Part shown: positions 17,708-27,459 of the stretch, one piece after another
Numbering within the stretch: the first letter of the stretch is position 1
Layout: every line of letters starts with the position of its first letter
Assembly: GCA_002366565.1 (NCBI GenBank)
Contig: DFBJ01000009.1
Coordinates: 1-64,000, forward strand
DNA length: 64,000 nucleotides
Direction of reading: 5' to 3'
DNA from: Bacteriovoracaceae bacterium UBA3083
Lineage (GTDB): Bacteria; Bdellovibrionota; Bacteriovoracia; Bacteriovoracales; Bacteriovoracaceae
The notes under the pieces: generated by a model
What the model was told of the DNA's origin: nothing
Databases searched by the model: none
What the model saw: the letters and a program-made list of their open reading frames with translations, nothing else
Program-made: the position numbers and the translations under genes

Positions 17708-19837
17708 TTATCCTCTAACCCAAGAATGATACTTACGAACAAAGTCTAAGAGTTTCTTAGGCTTTCTCTCGCTTTTCCATACTCCTGCTAGGTACTTATT
17801 TGCTTCACCCATTGTAGGGTACATATGAATTGTTCCAAGTATCTTATTAAGTCCATAGTTGTGCTTCATAGCACTTATGAATTCTAGAAGTAGGTCACTC
17901 GCATGATTTCCGACAATAGTAGCTCCAATAATTTTATCTTTTCCTGGAACTGTTAAAACTTTTACAAATCCATGGTCTTCACTATCAGCAATAGCTCTAT
18001 CTAGATCATCAATTCCATACTTTGTAACTTCGTATGCGATACCTTCTTCTTTACAGGCAACTTCGTTCTTTCCAACAGTAGCAACCTCTGGGTCTGTATA
18101 TGTTGCCCAAGGAATGACTGAGTAATCAACTTTAAACTTCTTAAATTGTCCAAAGAGTCCATTCACTGCGCAGTACCAAGCTTGATGAGCTGCTGTATGA
18201 GTCAATTGAAAAGGACCAGTCACATCGCCACAAGCAAAGATATTAGGAAAGTTTGTTTGTAGGTAATCATTTGTTTCAATGGTTCCATTCTTTCTTAATT
18301 TGACTCCTAGCTCTTCTAGGCCAAAACCTGAAGTATTAGGACGTCTACCGATAGCAATTAGTACTTCATCAAATTCAATTGTAATATCTTTACCCTGATG
18401 ATCAGCAGTCATAGTATTTTGTGTGAATTCTTTTGCTTGATGATCTAGTAAGACTTGAACACCTTCAGATCTTAACTTTTCAGCTATAAAATCTGAAACT
18501 TCGATATCTTCTTTAGCTAATAGTCGACTAGACATTTCTACCACTGTTACTTGAGATCCGAGTCTTTGAAATGATTGAGCTAACTCTATACCAATTGGTC
18601 CACCACCAATGACTAGGAACTTCTTTGGAAGAACTTCAAGGTCCCATAGGTTATCAGAAGTTAGATAGTTTATTTTATCTAGACCTGGGATAGGTGGAAC
18701 AAAGGGTCTCGCTCCTGTAGAAATTGTTATATTCTTTGTTGTTATTACTTTTCCATTTACTTCAATTTCCCATGGAGAAAGAATCTTTGCTTTGCCAGTG
18801 ATACACTCAACTCCAAGGTTAGTGTACCTTTCTATAGAGTCATGTGGCTCAATCTTCTTGATTACTGATTTCACTCTATTCATGACATCTTTAAAATCAA
18901 AATCGACTTTAATTTCTTTTATTCCGTAGTCAGTTGCTCTTTTTGAGTGATGAACAACGCTTGCTGTTTTAATTATTGCTTTAGAAGGAACACAACCAGT
19001 GTTTAAGCAATCTCCACCCATTTTAGATTTCTCAATTAGGGCAACTTTAGCATTTACTGTCGCTCCAATATAAGAGGTTACAAGGCCGCCTGCTCCTGCT
19101 CCAATTGAAACCATATTATAGTCATAGCTCTTAGGTTTTCTAAATGAACTGTAGACTTTCTTTTTCTTAATGAAATTCATTATAGCTTTTGCAATAAGAG
19201 GGAAGATTGCGAGGATTGAAAATGAAAGGATTAACTCAGCAGAAAAAATTTCATTCACTGAATTGATCTTGATAAGCTGTGCTCCAGCATTAACATAAAT
19301 GATTGTTCCTAAGAGCATACCTATTTGTGATACTACAAAGTATGTAAGCATTTTTATCTTTGTAAGTCCCATTACTAAGTTTACTAAAAAGAAAGGGAAG
19401 GCCGGAATAAGTCTTAGAGTTAAAAGATAAATATATCCATCACTCTCTATTCCTTGATTGATTTTAGTTAAGGTCTTTTTAAACTTCTTTTCAATAGTGT
19501 CTCTCAATAGAAATCTTGCAGCACTAAAAGATAGTGTCGCTCCAATTGTACTGGCAAAAGAAACAATAATAGACCCTTTAACTACTCCAAATATTGCACC
19601 TGCTGCTAATGTTAGAATTACGGCCCCAGGGATAGAGAGAGCTGTAGTAAGAACATAGATGACAAAGTATATAGCAACTGTTTGTAATGCATTATTTGCA
19701 TAGTAATTCTCAAGCCAAGCTTTATTATCTTTTAAGAACTCAAGTGTAAGGTACTGAGTTAAATTGAAGTAATAGGTGCAAAATAGTAATGCCGCAATTG
19801 CTATAACGACTAGAAGCTTTGTAGATTTGTTTTTCAT
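17708..19837 (-). CDS. VTT/TVP38 membrane domain fused to pyridine nucleotide-disulfide oxidoreductase
   Basis: A 709-residue fusion. Residues 1-225 are membrane-embedded with the TVP38/TMEM64 (VTT, DedA-like) signature region (ALSIPGAVILTLAAGAIFG, and RLIPAFPFFLVN). From about residue 238 a complete class I flavin disulfide reductase follows: the FAD loop GAGAGG, the redox pair in GGDCLNTGCVPSK, NAD loop GGGPIGIE, FAD motif FACGDVTG, and the dimer-interface HMYPTMGE. It resembles mercuric reductase or lipoamide dehydrogenase but lacks a metal-binding head. The fusion is known in other bacteria; the substrate is unknown. Its ATG lies 2 bases after the stop of the exported msrB, implying translational coupling. 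Confidence 0.9.
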   Translation of the reverse strand: MKNKSTKLLVVIAIAALLFCTYYFNLTQYLTLEFLKDNKAWLENYYANNALQTVAIYFVIYVLTTALSIPGAVILTLAAGAIFGVVKGSIIVSFASTIGATLSFSAARFLLRDTIEKKFKKTLTKINQGIESDGYIYLLTLRLIPAFPFFLVNLVMGLTKIKMLTYFVVSQIGMLLGTIIYVNAGAQLIKINSVNEIFSAELILSFSILAIFPLIAKAIMNFIKKKKVYSSFRKPKSYDYNMVSIGAGAGGLVTSYIGATVNAKVALIEKSKMGGDCLNTGCVPSKAIIKTASVVHHSKRATDYGIKEIKVDFDFKDVMNRVKSVIKKIEPHDSIERYTNLGVECITGKAKILSPWEIEVNGKVITTKNITISTGARPFVPPIPGLDKINYLTSDNLWDLEVLPKKFLVIGGGPIGIELAQSFQRLGSQVTVVEMSSRLLAKEDIEVSDFIAEKLRSEGVQVLLDHQAKEFTQNTMTADHQGKDITIEFDEVLIAIGRRPNTSGFGLEELGVKLRKNGTIETNDYLQTNFPNIFACGDVTGPFQLTHTAAHQAWYCAVNGLFGQFKKFKVDYSVIPWATYTDPEVATVGKNEVACKEEGIAYEVTKYGIDDLDRAIADSEDHGFVKVLTVPGKDKIIGATIVGNHASDLLLEFISAMKHNYGLNKILGTIHMYPTMGEANKYLAGVWKSERKPKKLLDFVRKYHSWVRG

Positions 19838-19839
19838 AG

Positions 19840-20379
19840 TTACTTTTCTTTTTGGTTAGGGATTAATATTAGTGATACTGAATTCATACAATAACGTTTT
19901 CCTGTAGGTTGAGGTCCATCGGAAAAGACATGTCCTAGGTGAGCACCACATCTTGAACAAACTATCTCTGTTCTAGTCATGCCCCAAGCTGAATCATCTT
20001 TTTCAATAACCGCACTTTCTGAAATGGCCTTCCAAAAACTTGGCCATCCTGTTCCAGACTTATACTTTGTATCTGAAGAAAATAGGTGTTGCCCACAGTT
20101 GGAGCATACATATGTTCCCGAAACTTTCGAGTCCCAATACTTACCAGTATAAGACCTTTCCGTTCCAGCTTCTCTTGTTACTTTATATTGTAGAGGAGTA
20201 AGTACTTCTTTCCAGTACTTTTTATCTTTAGATTTCCAGTCAACTTTATCGACTTCTAGAGAAGATAAATGGCTATCCTTATAGTCTTTCCCTTCATCTG
20301 CTGCAGAATTATGAGAAAAATTGAGCACTAGCCCCATTAAGAGAAGGCCTGTGAAGGACAATAATATTAACTTTTTCAT
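19840..20379 (-). CDS. msrB: Exported peptide-methionine (R)-S-oxide reductase, zinc type
   Basis: MsrB repairs R-methionine sulfoxide in proteins. The N-terminal 30 residues form a signal peptide or anchor (hydrophobic stretch ending near HNSAA), placing the enzyme in the periplasm. The zinc-binding pairs CSNCG and CSRCGAH are present, as is the catalytic cysteine in RYCMNS. The usual resolving cysteine is replaced by threonine in SGTGWPSF, so recycling must use a direct thiol partner. It sits between hemJ (52 bases upstream) and the VTT-reductase gene (2 bases downstream). AGGAG precedes the ATG. Confidence 0.93.
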   Translation of the reverse strand: MKKLILLSFTGLLLMGLVLNFSHNSAADEGKDYKDSHLSSLEVDKVDWKSKDKKYWKEVLTPLQYKVTREAGTERSYTGKYWDSKVSGTYVCSNCGQHLFSSDTKYKSGTGWPSFWKAISESAVIEKDDSAWGMTRTEIVCSRCGAHLGHVFSDGPQPTGKRYCMNSVSLILIPNQKEK

Positions 20380-20431
20380 GTGATCTCCTATTACTGTTTA
20401 ATTAGTGTAGAAGATCACGATTTTGTGACAA

Positions 20432-20968
20432 TTATTTAAGTCTTTGTTTTCTATAGATTTTTATGGCAATCATTAATAGGGCACTAAATAGAATTAGACC
20501 AAAAATTCCTTTCCACATAGATAGTATGCTTTGAAGGATCACGAGAAAAACGATGGCAAATAAGAGAATGGTTGCGACTTCATTCCATATTCTGAGCTTT
20601 GTCGAGCTCAATGTATAGACATCTCTTTGAAGGTTTTTGAAAATTCGGTGACTTATATAGTGATAAATATAGAGTAGAAATACAAAACATAACTTTGCAA
20701 TTAACCATGGATGGTCAGATAAAGGCATATAAACATGTATTAAACTAGGACCAAAAATTAGAGTTAAAACTGCTGAAGGCCAAGTAATTCCATACCAAAG
20801 CCTCTTTGACATAATTTTAAATTGATCAGTTAGAACTTTCTTTTCTAGGTCTGACTTATCTTGTGCTTCTGTCTGATAAATAAATAGCCTGACAATATAG
20901 AATAGGCCTGCAAACCAAGTTACAATGAAGATAATATGAAGTGCTTTTAGGTAAGGGAAGGCTTCCAA
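20432..20968 (-). CDS. hemJ: HemJ-type protoporphyrinogen oxidase / CopD-like membrane protein
   Basis: A 178-residue membrane protein with four or five helices. The start matches the HemJ family (KALHIIFIVTWFAGLFYIVRL), including the conserved haem-ligand histidine, and the later segment with HPWLIAKL, YIYHYISHR and LRIWNE is also typical. HemJ oxidises protoporphyrinogen IX in haem synthesis. The start is TTG preceded by AAGGA. It is probably the first gene of the hemJ-msrB-VTT reductase operon. Related CopD-like proteins are an alternative. Confidence 0.82.
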   Translation of the reverse strand: MEAFPYLKALHIIFIVTWFAGLFYIVRLFIYQTEAQDKSDLEKKVLTDQFKIMSKRLWYGITWPSAVLTLIFGPSLIHVYMPLSDHPWLIAKLCFVFLLYIYHYISHRIFKNLQRDVYTLSSTKLRIWNEVATILLFAIVFLVILQSILSMWKGIFGLILFSALLMIAIKIYRKQRLK

Positions 20969-21026
20969 ATTTTTAATCCTTTTTTTTTAGATATTTTAGC
21001 ATAATTGAAAAGAGGCGAGTAGTGAT

Positions 21027-21647
21027 ATGAAGAATATTGAGTTTTATATTTTTAGACATGGTCAGACAGATTGGAATAAGTTGCAAAAGGTTCAAGGCAA
21101 TACTGATATTCCACTAAACGACTTCGGGCGAAAAGAGGCGTTGAGTCTAAGAGATTTTTTTAGCAATCTGAATATAGATTATGTTTATACTTCTGACTTA
21201 CAGAGAGCTTACGAGACAGCTAAAATAGTATTTGAAGATAGTAGTATACCTATTAAAAAGTCCCCAGAACTTAGGGAAGCCAATTTTGGGGAAGTTGAAG
21301 GAATGCATGTAGAAGAATTGCTTTCTAAGTTCTCTACTAAATTTTGGGATATTCATAAAGGTGGAGTTGAGGCCGATGAGTTTTCTTATCCGGGAGGAGA
21401 AACGAGAGGAGAGGTCCGAGAGAGGCTAATTTCTTTTATTGATAAAGTAAGAAGCGAATCTTCAACCTCAAGGGTTGCACTTAGTACTCACGGAGGAGCC
21501 CTTCGAAGCATTATGCATCACTATCTTCCTAAGCAGGATGAATTAATCAAAATACCTAATTGTGTTGTATATAAGATTAGTTTTTATGGAGATGATATTA
21601 GAGTGGAAGGTCCATTTAATAACGAAAAAGATCTCTGTTATAGCTAG
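21027..21647 (+). CDS. Histidine phosphatase family protein
   Basis: A 206-residue cytosolic phosphatase of the phosphoglycerate-mutase-like branch. The catalytic FRHGQTDWN stands at residues 8-16, the proton donor region is LREANFGEVEG, and the second histidine is in LSTHGGALRS. The acid-phosphatase fold is complete. The substrate cannot be told; cobalamin, sugar-phosphate and general phosphatases share these motifs. A strong terminator follows. Confidence 0.87.
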   Translation: MKNIEFYIFRHGQTDWNKLQKVQGNTDIPLNDFGRKEALSLRDFFSNLNIDYVYTSDLQRAYETAKIVFEDSSIPIKKSPELREANFGEVEGMHVEELLSKFSTKFWDIHKGGVEADEFSYPGGETRGEVRERLISFIDKVRSESSTSRVALSTHGGALRSIMHHYLPKQDELIKIPNCVVYKISFYGDDIRVEGPFNNEKDLCYS

Positions 21648-21655
21648 CGAAGAAA

Positions 21656-21689
21656 CTTAGGCCGCCGAAGCGACCTAAGATAGTTTTTT
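21656..21689 (+). terminator. Intrinsic terminator of the histidine phosphatase gene
   Basis: CTTAGG/CCTAAG with an inner CGC/GCG and a CGAA tetraloop (21656-21679), followed by a six-T run at 21684-21689 that runs into the convergent pckA stop codon. Confidence 0.8.
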
Positions 21690-23259
21690 ATTTGTAAGTA
21701 GGTGCTCCAGCAATATTCTCTTGGTAGAACTCACCAAAGTTTTCCATTTGCTTATGGAAAGAAGAAGCAAGTGATTGTGCTTTTTCTGTGTAGGCAGCTG
21801 AATCTTGCCAAGTCTGTTGTGGATTAAGAAGTTCTCTTGGTACTTCTGGAACCTCACAAGGAATAGCTAAATTGAAAATAGGATCATTTTCTAGAGCAAC
21901 ATTATCTAGCTTATTTGCTTGAATCGATCTGATGATCTTTCTGGTTACTTTTAGTGGGAATCTTTGGCCTTCACCATATGCTCCACCAGTCCAGCCAGTG
22001 TTGATTAGCCAAACTTTGATGTCATACTTATCTAGGTAGTGACCTAGTAATTCAGCGTAAACACTTGGGTGTCTAAGCATGAATGGTGCACCAAATAGAG
22101 GAGAGAAAGTTGCTTGAGGCTCTTTAACTCCGATTTCTGTTCCTGCTAATTTTGCTGTGTAACCAAGAACAAAGTAAAACATTGCTTGTTCTTTAGTCAG
22201 TTTAGATACTGGAGGTAAAACTCCAAAAGCATCAGCACAAAGGAAGAATATATCCTTAGGGATTTTCCCTTTTGAAGATGTTTCAAGTTCTTGGATAAAG
22301 CTCAGTGGGTAAGACGATCTACCATTTTCAGCAATAGATTTGTCAAAGTAATCAACTTTTCCAGTTTCTTCATCTAGAACTACATTTTCTAACATTGCCC
22401 CAAATCTATTAGAAGCATCCCAAATTTCTGGCTCAGTTTCTTTTGATAATTCGTAAGTCTTAGCGTAGCAACCACCTTCAAAATTGAAGATTCCTTCATC
22501 ACTTAAACCGTGCTCATCATCACCAATTAGGTATGTTCCTTCATCTGTTGAAAGAGTCGTTTTTCCCGTTCCTGAAAGACCGAAGAAGACAGATACATCT
22601 TCATTCTCTTGGCGAGATGCACCTGAGTGCATAGGAAGTACTTTCTCTTCAGGTAGTCTGTAGTTCATTGCTGCAAACATACTTTTCTTAATTTCACCTG
22701 CGTATAAAGTTCCACAAATGATCGTAGTGTTTGTATCTAGACAAGTCACAACAGCTGTTTCTGTTTTTGTATTAAATTCACTTGGATCTAACTTTAGCTC
22801 TGGAGCGTGAAGAATAGTGTAGTCAGTGTTGTTAAATTCTCTCGTTTTTTCTCTGAATAAGTGTTTAGAGAAAAGCGCATGTTGTGGGTGAGAAGTTATC
22901 AGTCTTGCACCGATATTATGAGTTTGATGTGCACCAACTGATCTTTCTGTAATGTATAGATCACCAGTCTGGTTAAGGTAATTAATAACTTTTGTTTTTA
23001 GTGCACTGAAGTTTTCTGGAGTCATTGGAAGAAGGTTGTTTTCCCACCAAACTGGTCCAGCTGTATTTTCAGTTTTTACAATATATCTATCTTTGGCAGA
23101 TCTTCCTGTGTGCTTTCCTGTAAGAACAGTAAGTGCACCATCAGCAGTTAGTCTTCCGTATCCCTTTCTAATAGCTTCAGCAACGAGAAAGCTTCGTGGA
23201 GAGTCAATGTGAATTTTGTGATCTGTGTTAATACCAAGTTCTTTGTAGAAATTATCCAT
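21688..23259 (-). CDS. pckA: Phosphoenolpyruvate carboxykinase (ATP)
   Basis: Converts oxaloacetate and ATP to phosphoenolpyruvate and CO2, the entry step of gluconeogenesis. The 523-residue product contains the P-loop FGLSGTGKTTLS near residue 226, LIGDDEHG, NFEGGCYAK and RFGAMLENVV, all typical of the ATP form. The C-terminal WLINTGWTGG is also conserved. AAGGAG precedes the ATG. It is well placed with the sdh and dicarboxylate genes of the window for growth on amino or organic acids. Confidence 0.96.
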   Translation of the reverse strand: MDNFYKELGINTDHKIHIDSPRSFLVAEAIRKGYGRLTADGALTVLTGKHTGRSAKDRYIVKTENTAGPVWWENNLLPMTPENFSALKTKVINYLNQTGDLYITERSVGAHQTHNIGARLITSHPQHALFSKHLFREKTREFNNTDYTILHAPELKLDPSEFNTKTETAVVTCLDTNTTIICGTLYAGEIKKSMFAAMNYRLPEEKVLPMHSGASRQENEDVSVFFGLSGTGKTTLSTDEGTYLIGDDEHGLSDEGIFNFEGGCYAKTYELSKETEPEIWDASNRFGAMLENVVLDEETGKVDYFDKSIAENGRSSYPLSFIQELETSSKGKIPKDIFFLCADAFGVLPPVSKLTKEQAMFYFVLGYTAKLAGTEIGVKEPQATFSPLFGAPFMLRHPSVYAELLGHYLDKYDIKVWLINTGWTGGAYGEGQRFPLKVTRKIIRSIQANKLDNVALENDPIFNLAIPCEVPEVPRELLNPQQTWQDSAAYTEKAQSLASSFHKQMENFGEFYQENIAGAPTYK

Positions 23260-23319
23260 GGCGTGGATCTCCTTATCTGTAATCAGTAGTATTTGTTTAA
23301 TACGTATCTTGAGCTAATG

Positions 23320-23350
23320 TTAAGTATTAGATTTAATGTCAAATACTAAA
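23320..23350 (-). promoter_or_regulatory. Candidate pckA promoter/operator
   Basis: On the minus strand a perfect TTGACA (23337-23342) lies inside an inverted repeat AGTATT...AATACT (arms 23323-23328 and 23342-23347). The -10 element is not clear (CATTAG at 17 bases). The overlap suggests a regulator site, but the region is very AT-rich. Confidence 0.3.
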
Positions 23351-23495
23351 CTTAAAATAACTATTTGGCACCTTAAAAAATACCCATAAGAATCAGCTTT
23401 TTTTAAGATATTCACTTGAAACTTTTGGCGAAGTGAGTAAGTTGTTATATAACTAAAATTAAATTTTATAACATCTTGCGTAAGGTCCTGAGTCA

Positions 23496-26132
23496 ATGAA
23501 AAGTCTTAATTCTAGAGAGATTAGAGAAAAATTCCTCTCATACTTTGAAAAACATAATCATTTAAAGATCAAGTCTGCGTCTGTCGTGCCACAGAACGAT
23601 CCAACTCTTCTCTTTATTAACTCTGGAATGGCCCCTCTTAAGCCTTATTTCTTAGGTAAAGAAGAGCCACCAAGTAAGAGGTTATGTAACTTTCAACCAT
23701 GTATTAGAACTAAAGATATTGATGACGTAGGCGATAGACACCATTTAACTATTTTTGAAATGATGGGATCTTGGTCAATTGGTGACTATTATAAGGAAAA
23801 GGCCTGCTCTCTGGCTTATGGACTACTTGTTGATGAGTTAGGTTTTGATCCAAAGAAATTATACTTCACTGTGTATGGTGGTAACGAAGCTCTTGGAATT
23901 GCTCCAGATCATGAATCTGTAGAGGCGTGGAAAGCGTGTGGAGTTCCTGCTGATCATATCGTAATGCTTGGAGACGATAACTTCTGGGGACCTGCTGGTG
24001 AAACGGGACCTTGTGGACCATGTACGGAAGTTTTCTATGACTGTGGACCAGAGTATGGAGTTGAGTACAAACCAGGTGGACACTTTGATGATGTTTCAAG
24101 ATATATTGAAATTTGGAACGCCGGTGTTTTCATGGAACTTAATAAGCACAAAGATGGAAGCTTTACTCAGCTTCCGCTTAAATCTGTTGATACAGGTTCA
24201 GGTTTAGAAAGACTTGCTATGGTTATAAATGGTCATGACTCTGTTTATGAAACTGATCTTATGCAACCTCTTATGGATATCTCTCATAAGCTGTTAAGTT
24301 CTGATGGAAGTGAAGCTTCTATGAAAAAAGCTAGAATGCTTACAGATCATATCAGAGGTGCTGTCTTTATTTTAGGTGAAGGTGTATCACCATCTAATGA
24401 AGGTCAAGGTTATATACCAAGACGTTTAATCAGAAAGTGTGTTGCAGCTTTAATGGCGAAGAAAGTTGAGAAGATTGATTTCTCTGAAATGGTTGATGTT
24501 ATTATTGATATGATGAGTGACTACTATCCTCAAATCAAATCAGCAAAAGATGTGATTACTTATAACTTAAATAATGAAATTAAAGACTTTATTCCAACTG
24601 TTAAGACTGGATTAGAGCTGATTGAAAAAGAACTTTCAGAGAATAAAGAATCTAATAAAACTTTCCCTGGAAAAGTTGCTTTTGAACTTGTGACAACTCA
24701 TGGATTACCTTTAGATGTTTTAAAGTCTGATCTTTCAGATAGAGGGATTGTTCTTGATGATGCTGAGTATGAGAAGTGCTACGAAGAACATAGAAAAGCT
24801 TCAAGAGTAATTTCTAGAAAAGGTGGTTCATCTGATCAAGAACAAATTGAAGAACTCGTTTCAAAACTATCAACTACTGACTTTGTTGGTTATGAAGTTG
24901 AAAGCACTACTTCAAAAGTAAATATGTTAATCAAAGATGGTAAGAGTGTTGAGTCTGTTACTACAGGTGATAGCTTTTTATTCACAACTGTGAAGACTCC
25001 ATTCTATGGAGAGTCTGGTGGACAGATTGGAGATAGTGGAGTTGCAAAATCAGGAAACTCACAAATTGAAATCATAGACACAATGAAAGTTGGGAAAATC
25101 CACGTTCATGTTGCCAATGTTATCTCTGGAGACCTTAAAAGTAATGATGAAGTCGAGCTTGTTGTTGATAATGAAGTTCGTGCAGATATAAAGAGAAATC
25201 ACTCTGCGACTCACTTACTACATGCGGCCCTTCATCAGGTAGTAGGAAAGCATGCTGTACAAAAAGGATCACTCGTTAGATCTGATAGACTTCGTTTTGA
25301 TTTTCAAAACCAAACAGCAGTATCAAAAGAAGACTTAGATAAAATCGAAGCATTAACAAATAATTGGATTATGAATAATACAGCAGGGGAAATCGATCTT
25401 CTAGATTATGACGCTGCAATTGAAAAAGGTGCAATGGCACTCTTTGGAGAAAAGTATGATTCTAAGGTTAGAGTGATTGCATTTGGTAAAGACTCTGTTG
25501 AGCTTTGTGGTGGTACTCACGTTGAAAGAACTGGAGATATTGGATTAATGCTAATTACTTCGGAGTCTTCTGTAGCGAAAGGGATTAGAAGAATTGAAGC
25601 AGTAACTGGTAGAGAAGCATATAAACTACTTCAAGAGAGAAATCTTATTCTTCGTAAAACAAGTGAGATTTTAAGCGTTAAGCCAAATGAATTTGAAGCG
25701 AAAATTAAAGAACTAAAGAAGAAGTCATCAGCTAAGAAAGAAGCTCCTAAGAAGGTTTCAGCAAGCGCTGCAAAGTTTGAAAATGAAAATAAACTAGAAG
25801 TGTCTGGTGAGAAAGTATTTGTTGCTCAAATGAACGCTGATGCTCAAGTACTAAAAGATCTTGGAGATCAACTTCTAGCAAAAGGTGAATATAAAATAAT
25901 TTGTCTTGCTGGTAATGATGGCAAGACTATTAGAGCTTTCTCTTGGGTAAGTGATGGACTTAATAAGAAAGTTAGGGCCGGTGATTTACTGAAAGAGTTA
26001 TTAAAGCCTGTAGGCGGAAAAGGTGGAGGGAAACCTCACTTCGCTCAGGGGGGATCTCCTGAAGTTGGTGGAATGGATAAAATCTTTTCAAATATTTCTG
26101 AAGTTGAAAGCTTTTTAAAGGAAAAACTATAA
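23496..26132 (+). CDS. alaS: Alanyl-tRNA synthetase
   Basis: Charges tRNA-Ala. The 878-residue length is normal. The catalytic domain opens with FLSYFEKHNH and includes the RTKDIDDVGDRHHLT motif 2 region. The editing domain carries HSATHLLHAAL near residue 568 and CGGTH near 670, the zinc ligands of mischarged-tRNA removal. A lysine-rich linker (about 735-760) leads to the C-Ala domain with the glycine-rich GGKGGGKPHFAQGG. The hisS ATG follows the stop with no gap, indicating an operon. Confidence 0.97.
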   Translation: MKSLNSREIREKFLSYFEKHNHLKIKSASVVPQNDPTLLFINSGMAPLKPYFLGKEEPPSKRLCNFQPCIRTKDIDDVGDRHHLTIFEMMGSWSIGDYYKEKACSLAYGLLVDELGFDPKKLYFTVYGGNEALGIAPDHESVEAWKACGVPADHIVMLGDDNFWGPAGETGPCGPCTEVFYDCGPEYGVEYKPGGHFDDVSRYIEIWNAGVFMELNKHKDGSFTQLPLKSVDTGSGLERLAMVINGHDSVYETDLMQPLMDISHKLLSSDGSEASMKKARMLTDHIRGAVFILGEGVSPSNEGQGYIPRRLIRKCVAALMAKKVEKIDFSEMVDVIIDMMSDYYPQIKSAKDVITYNLNNEIKDFIPTVKTGLELIEKELSENKESNKTFPGKVAFELVTTHGLPLDVLKSDLSDRGIVLDDAEYEKCYEEHRKASRVISRKGGSSDQEQIEELVSKLSTTDFVGYEVESTTSKVNMLIKDGKSVESVTTGDSFLFTTVKTPFYGESGGQIGDSGVAKSGNSQIEIIDTMKVGKIHVHVANVISGDLKSNDEVELVVDNEVRADIKRNHSATHLLHAALHQVVGKHAVQKGSLVRSDRLRFDFQNQTAVSKEDLDKIEALTNNWIMNNTAGEIDLLDYDAAIEKGAMALFGEKYDSKVRVIAFGKDSVELCGGTHVERTGDIGLMLITSESSVAKGIRRIEAVTGREAYKLLQERNLILRKTSEILSVKPNEFEAKIKELKKKSSAKKEAPKKVSASAAKFENENKLEVSGEKVFVAQMNADAQVLKDLGDQLLAKGEYKIICLAGNDGKTIRAFSWVSDGLNKKVRAGDLLKELLKPVGGKGGGKPHFAQGGSPEVGGMDKIFSNISEVESFLKEKL

Positions 26133-27443
26133 ATGGCACTTAATAAAAAACCTTATAAAGGAACAAGAGATTTCTTTCCTGCTGATAAGAGAGTACAAGA
26201 TTTTATTTTTAATAAAATGAAAACTAGTGCTGAAGCCTTTTCTTTTGAGGCCTACGAAGGTCCAATGGTAGAGGAAGTTGCTCTTTATAAAGCAAAGTCA
26301 GGTGAAGAGCTAATTAACGATCAGATTTACTCTTTTGAAGATAGAGGCGGACGTTTTGTGGCCATTAGACCTGAGATGACTCCAACTGTTGCAAGAATGG
26401 TTGCACAGGTTCATAGAGAGATTCCAAAGCCTATAAAGTGGTATTCAATTCCAAATTTAATGCGTTATGAAAAACCTCAAAGAGGAAGGTTGAGAGAGCA
26501 CTGGCAATTAAATTGCGATATTTTTGGAGAAGTTGGAAGAAGTGGAGAAATAGAAATTCTACAACTCATTACACATCTCTTTACTAGTTTTGGTGCAAAT
26601 TCAGAGCATTTTGAAATACTTATAAATGATAGAGAAATAGTAAATATTGTATTCAATGACCTAATGAAGATTGATGAAGAAACTTCATATAAGCTTTATA
26701 AGATTGTTGATAAGGCCAAGAAAGTTAAGCCAGAAGGGCTTCAAAAGATGATTTCAGAATTATCTCTTGAGGCAAGTGCTGAAGATATTTTCAAAAAGTA
26801 TTTAGCAATTAAAGACTTTGATGAACTCTTTGCTTTCTTAGAGGAAGTTGGATTTTCTGAAAAAGGGGCAGGCTTTAAAGAGCTTGCAGATATCTCAGCA
26901 AAAATAGGCTTAAAAGATTATCTTGTATATGACCCAACTATTGTTAGAGGGCTTGATTACTATACTGGAATAGTTTTTGAAGTTTTTGATAAGAATCCTG
27001 AAAATAGAAGAGCACTATGTGGTGGTGGAGCGTATGCGAATCTCCTGCAGATCTTTAATGAAAATCCTGTACCTGGCGTTGGATTTGGATTAGGTGACGT
27101 TACTCTTACTGACTTTCTAGCGACTCATAAGCTTTTACCAGACCTTTCAAAGAATGATGTTGATATCTATCTTACATTCCAATCAGATAAAGCAGTAGCA
27201 AAGAACTTTGAGTTAGCAAGTAGTATTAGAGCTCTTGGATTTAAGTCTTTGAACTCTCTTGAGCCCGTGAAGTTCAAGAAAGTATTCTCAAATGCTGAAA
27301 AGCTTGGTGCAAGATTTGTTTCTATTTTAGGAGATAAGGAATTAGAAGAAGGTTTCTTTCAAGTTAAAAATCTATCTACTAAAGAGTCCGTTGATATTAA
27401 GTTTTCTGAGTTAGATAAACTTAGAGACATACTCAAAGCTTAG
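26133..27443 (+). CDS. hisS: Histidyl-tRNA synthetase
   Basis: A class II synthetase of 436 residues. Motif 1 region KGTRDFFP, motif 2 AIRPEMTPTVARMV, the histidine-binding VRGLDYYTG (histidine A box) and CGGGAYANLL are seen in order, followed by the anticodon-binding domain. The start codon directly abuts the alaS stop, so translation is probably coupled. The sequence is of the longer type that resembles eukaryote-like HisRS in motif 2, which is common in some proteobacterial and Gram-positive lines. Confidence 0.95.
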   Translation: MALNKKPYKGTRDFFPADKRVQDFIFNKMKTSAEAFSFEAYEGPMVEEVALYKAKSGEELINDQIYSFEDRGGRFVAIRPEMTPTVARMVAQVHREIPKPIKWYSIPNLMRYEKPQRGRLREHWQLNCDIFGEVGRSGEIEILQLITHLFTSFGANSEHFEILINDREIVNIVFNDLMKIDEETSYKLYKIVDKAKKVKPEGLQKMISELSLEASAEDIFKKYLAIKDFDELFAFLEEVGFSEKGAGFKELADISAKIGLKDYLVYDPTIVRGLDYYTGIVFEVFDKNPENRRALCGGGAYANLLQIFNENPVPGVGFGLGDVTLTDFLATHKLLPDLSKNDVDIYLTFQSDKAVAKNFELASSIRALGFKSLNSLEPVKFKKVFSNAEKLGARFVSILGDKELEEGFFQVKNLSTKESVDIKFSELDKLRDILKA

Positions 27444-27459
27444 ACTTTTATAAATAAAA

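Noticed and set aside
17708..19837. Mercuric reductase
   Set aside because: There is no metal-binding head domain, no C-terminal vicinal cysteine pair at the end and no mer genes, so the resemblance is to the disulfide-reductase family in general.
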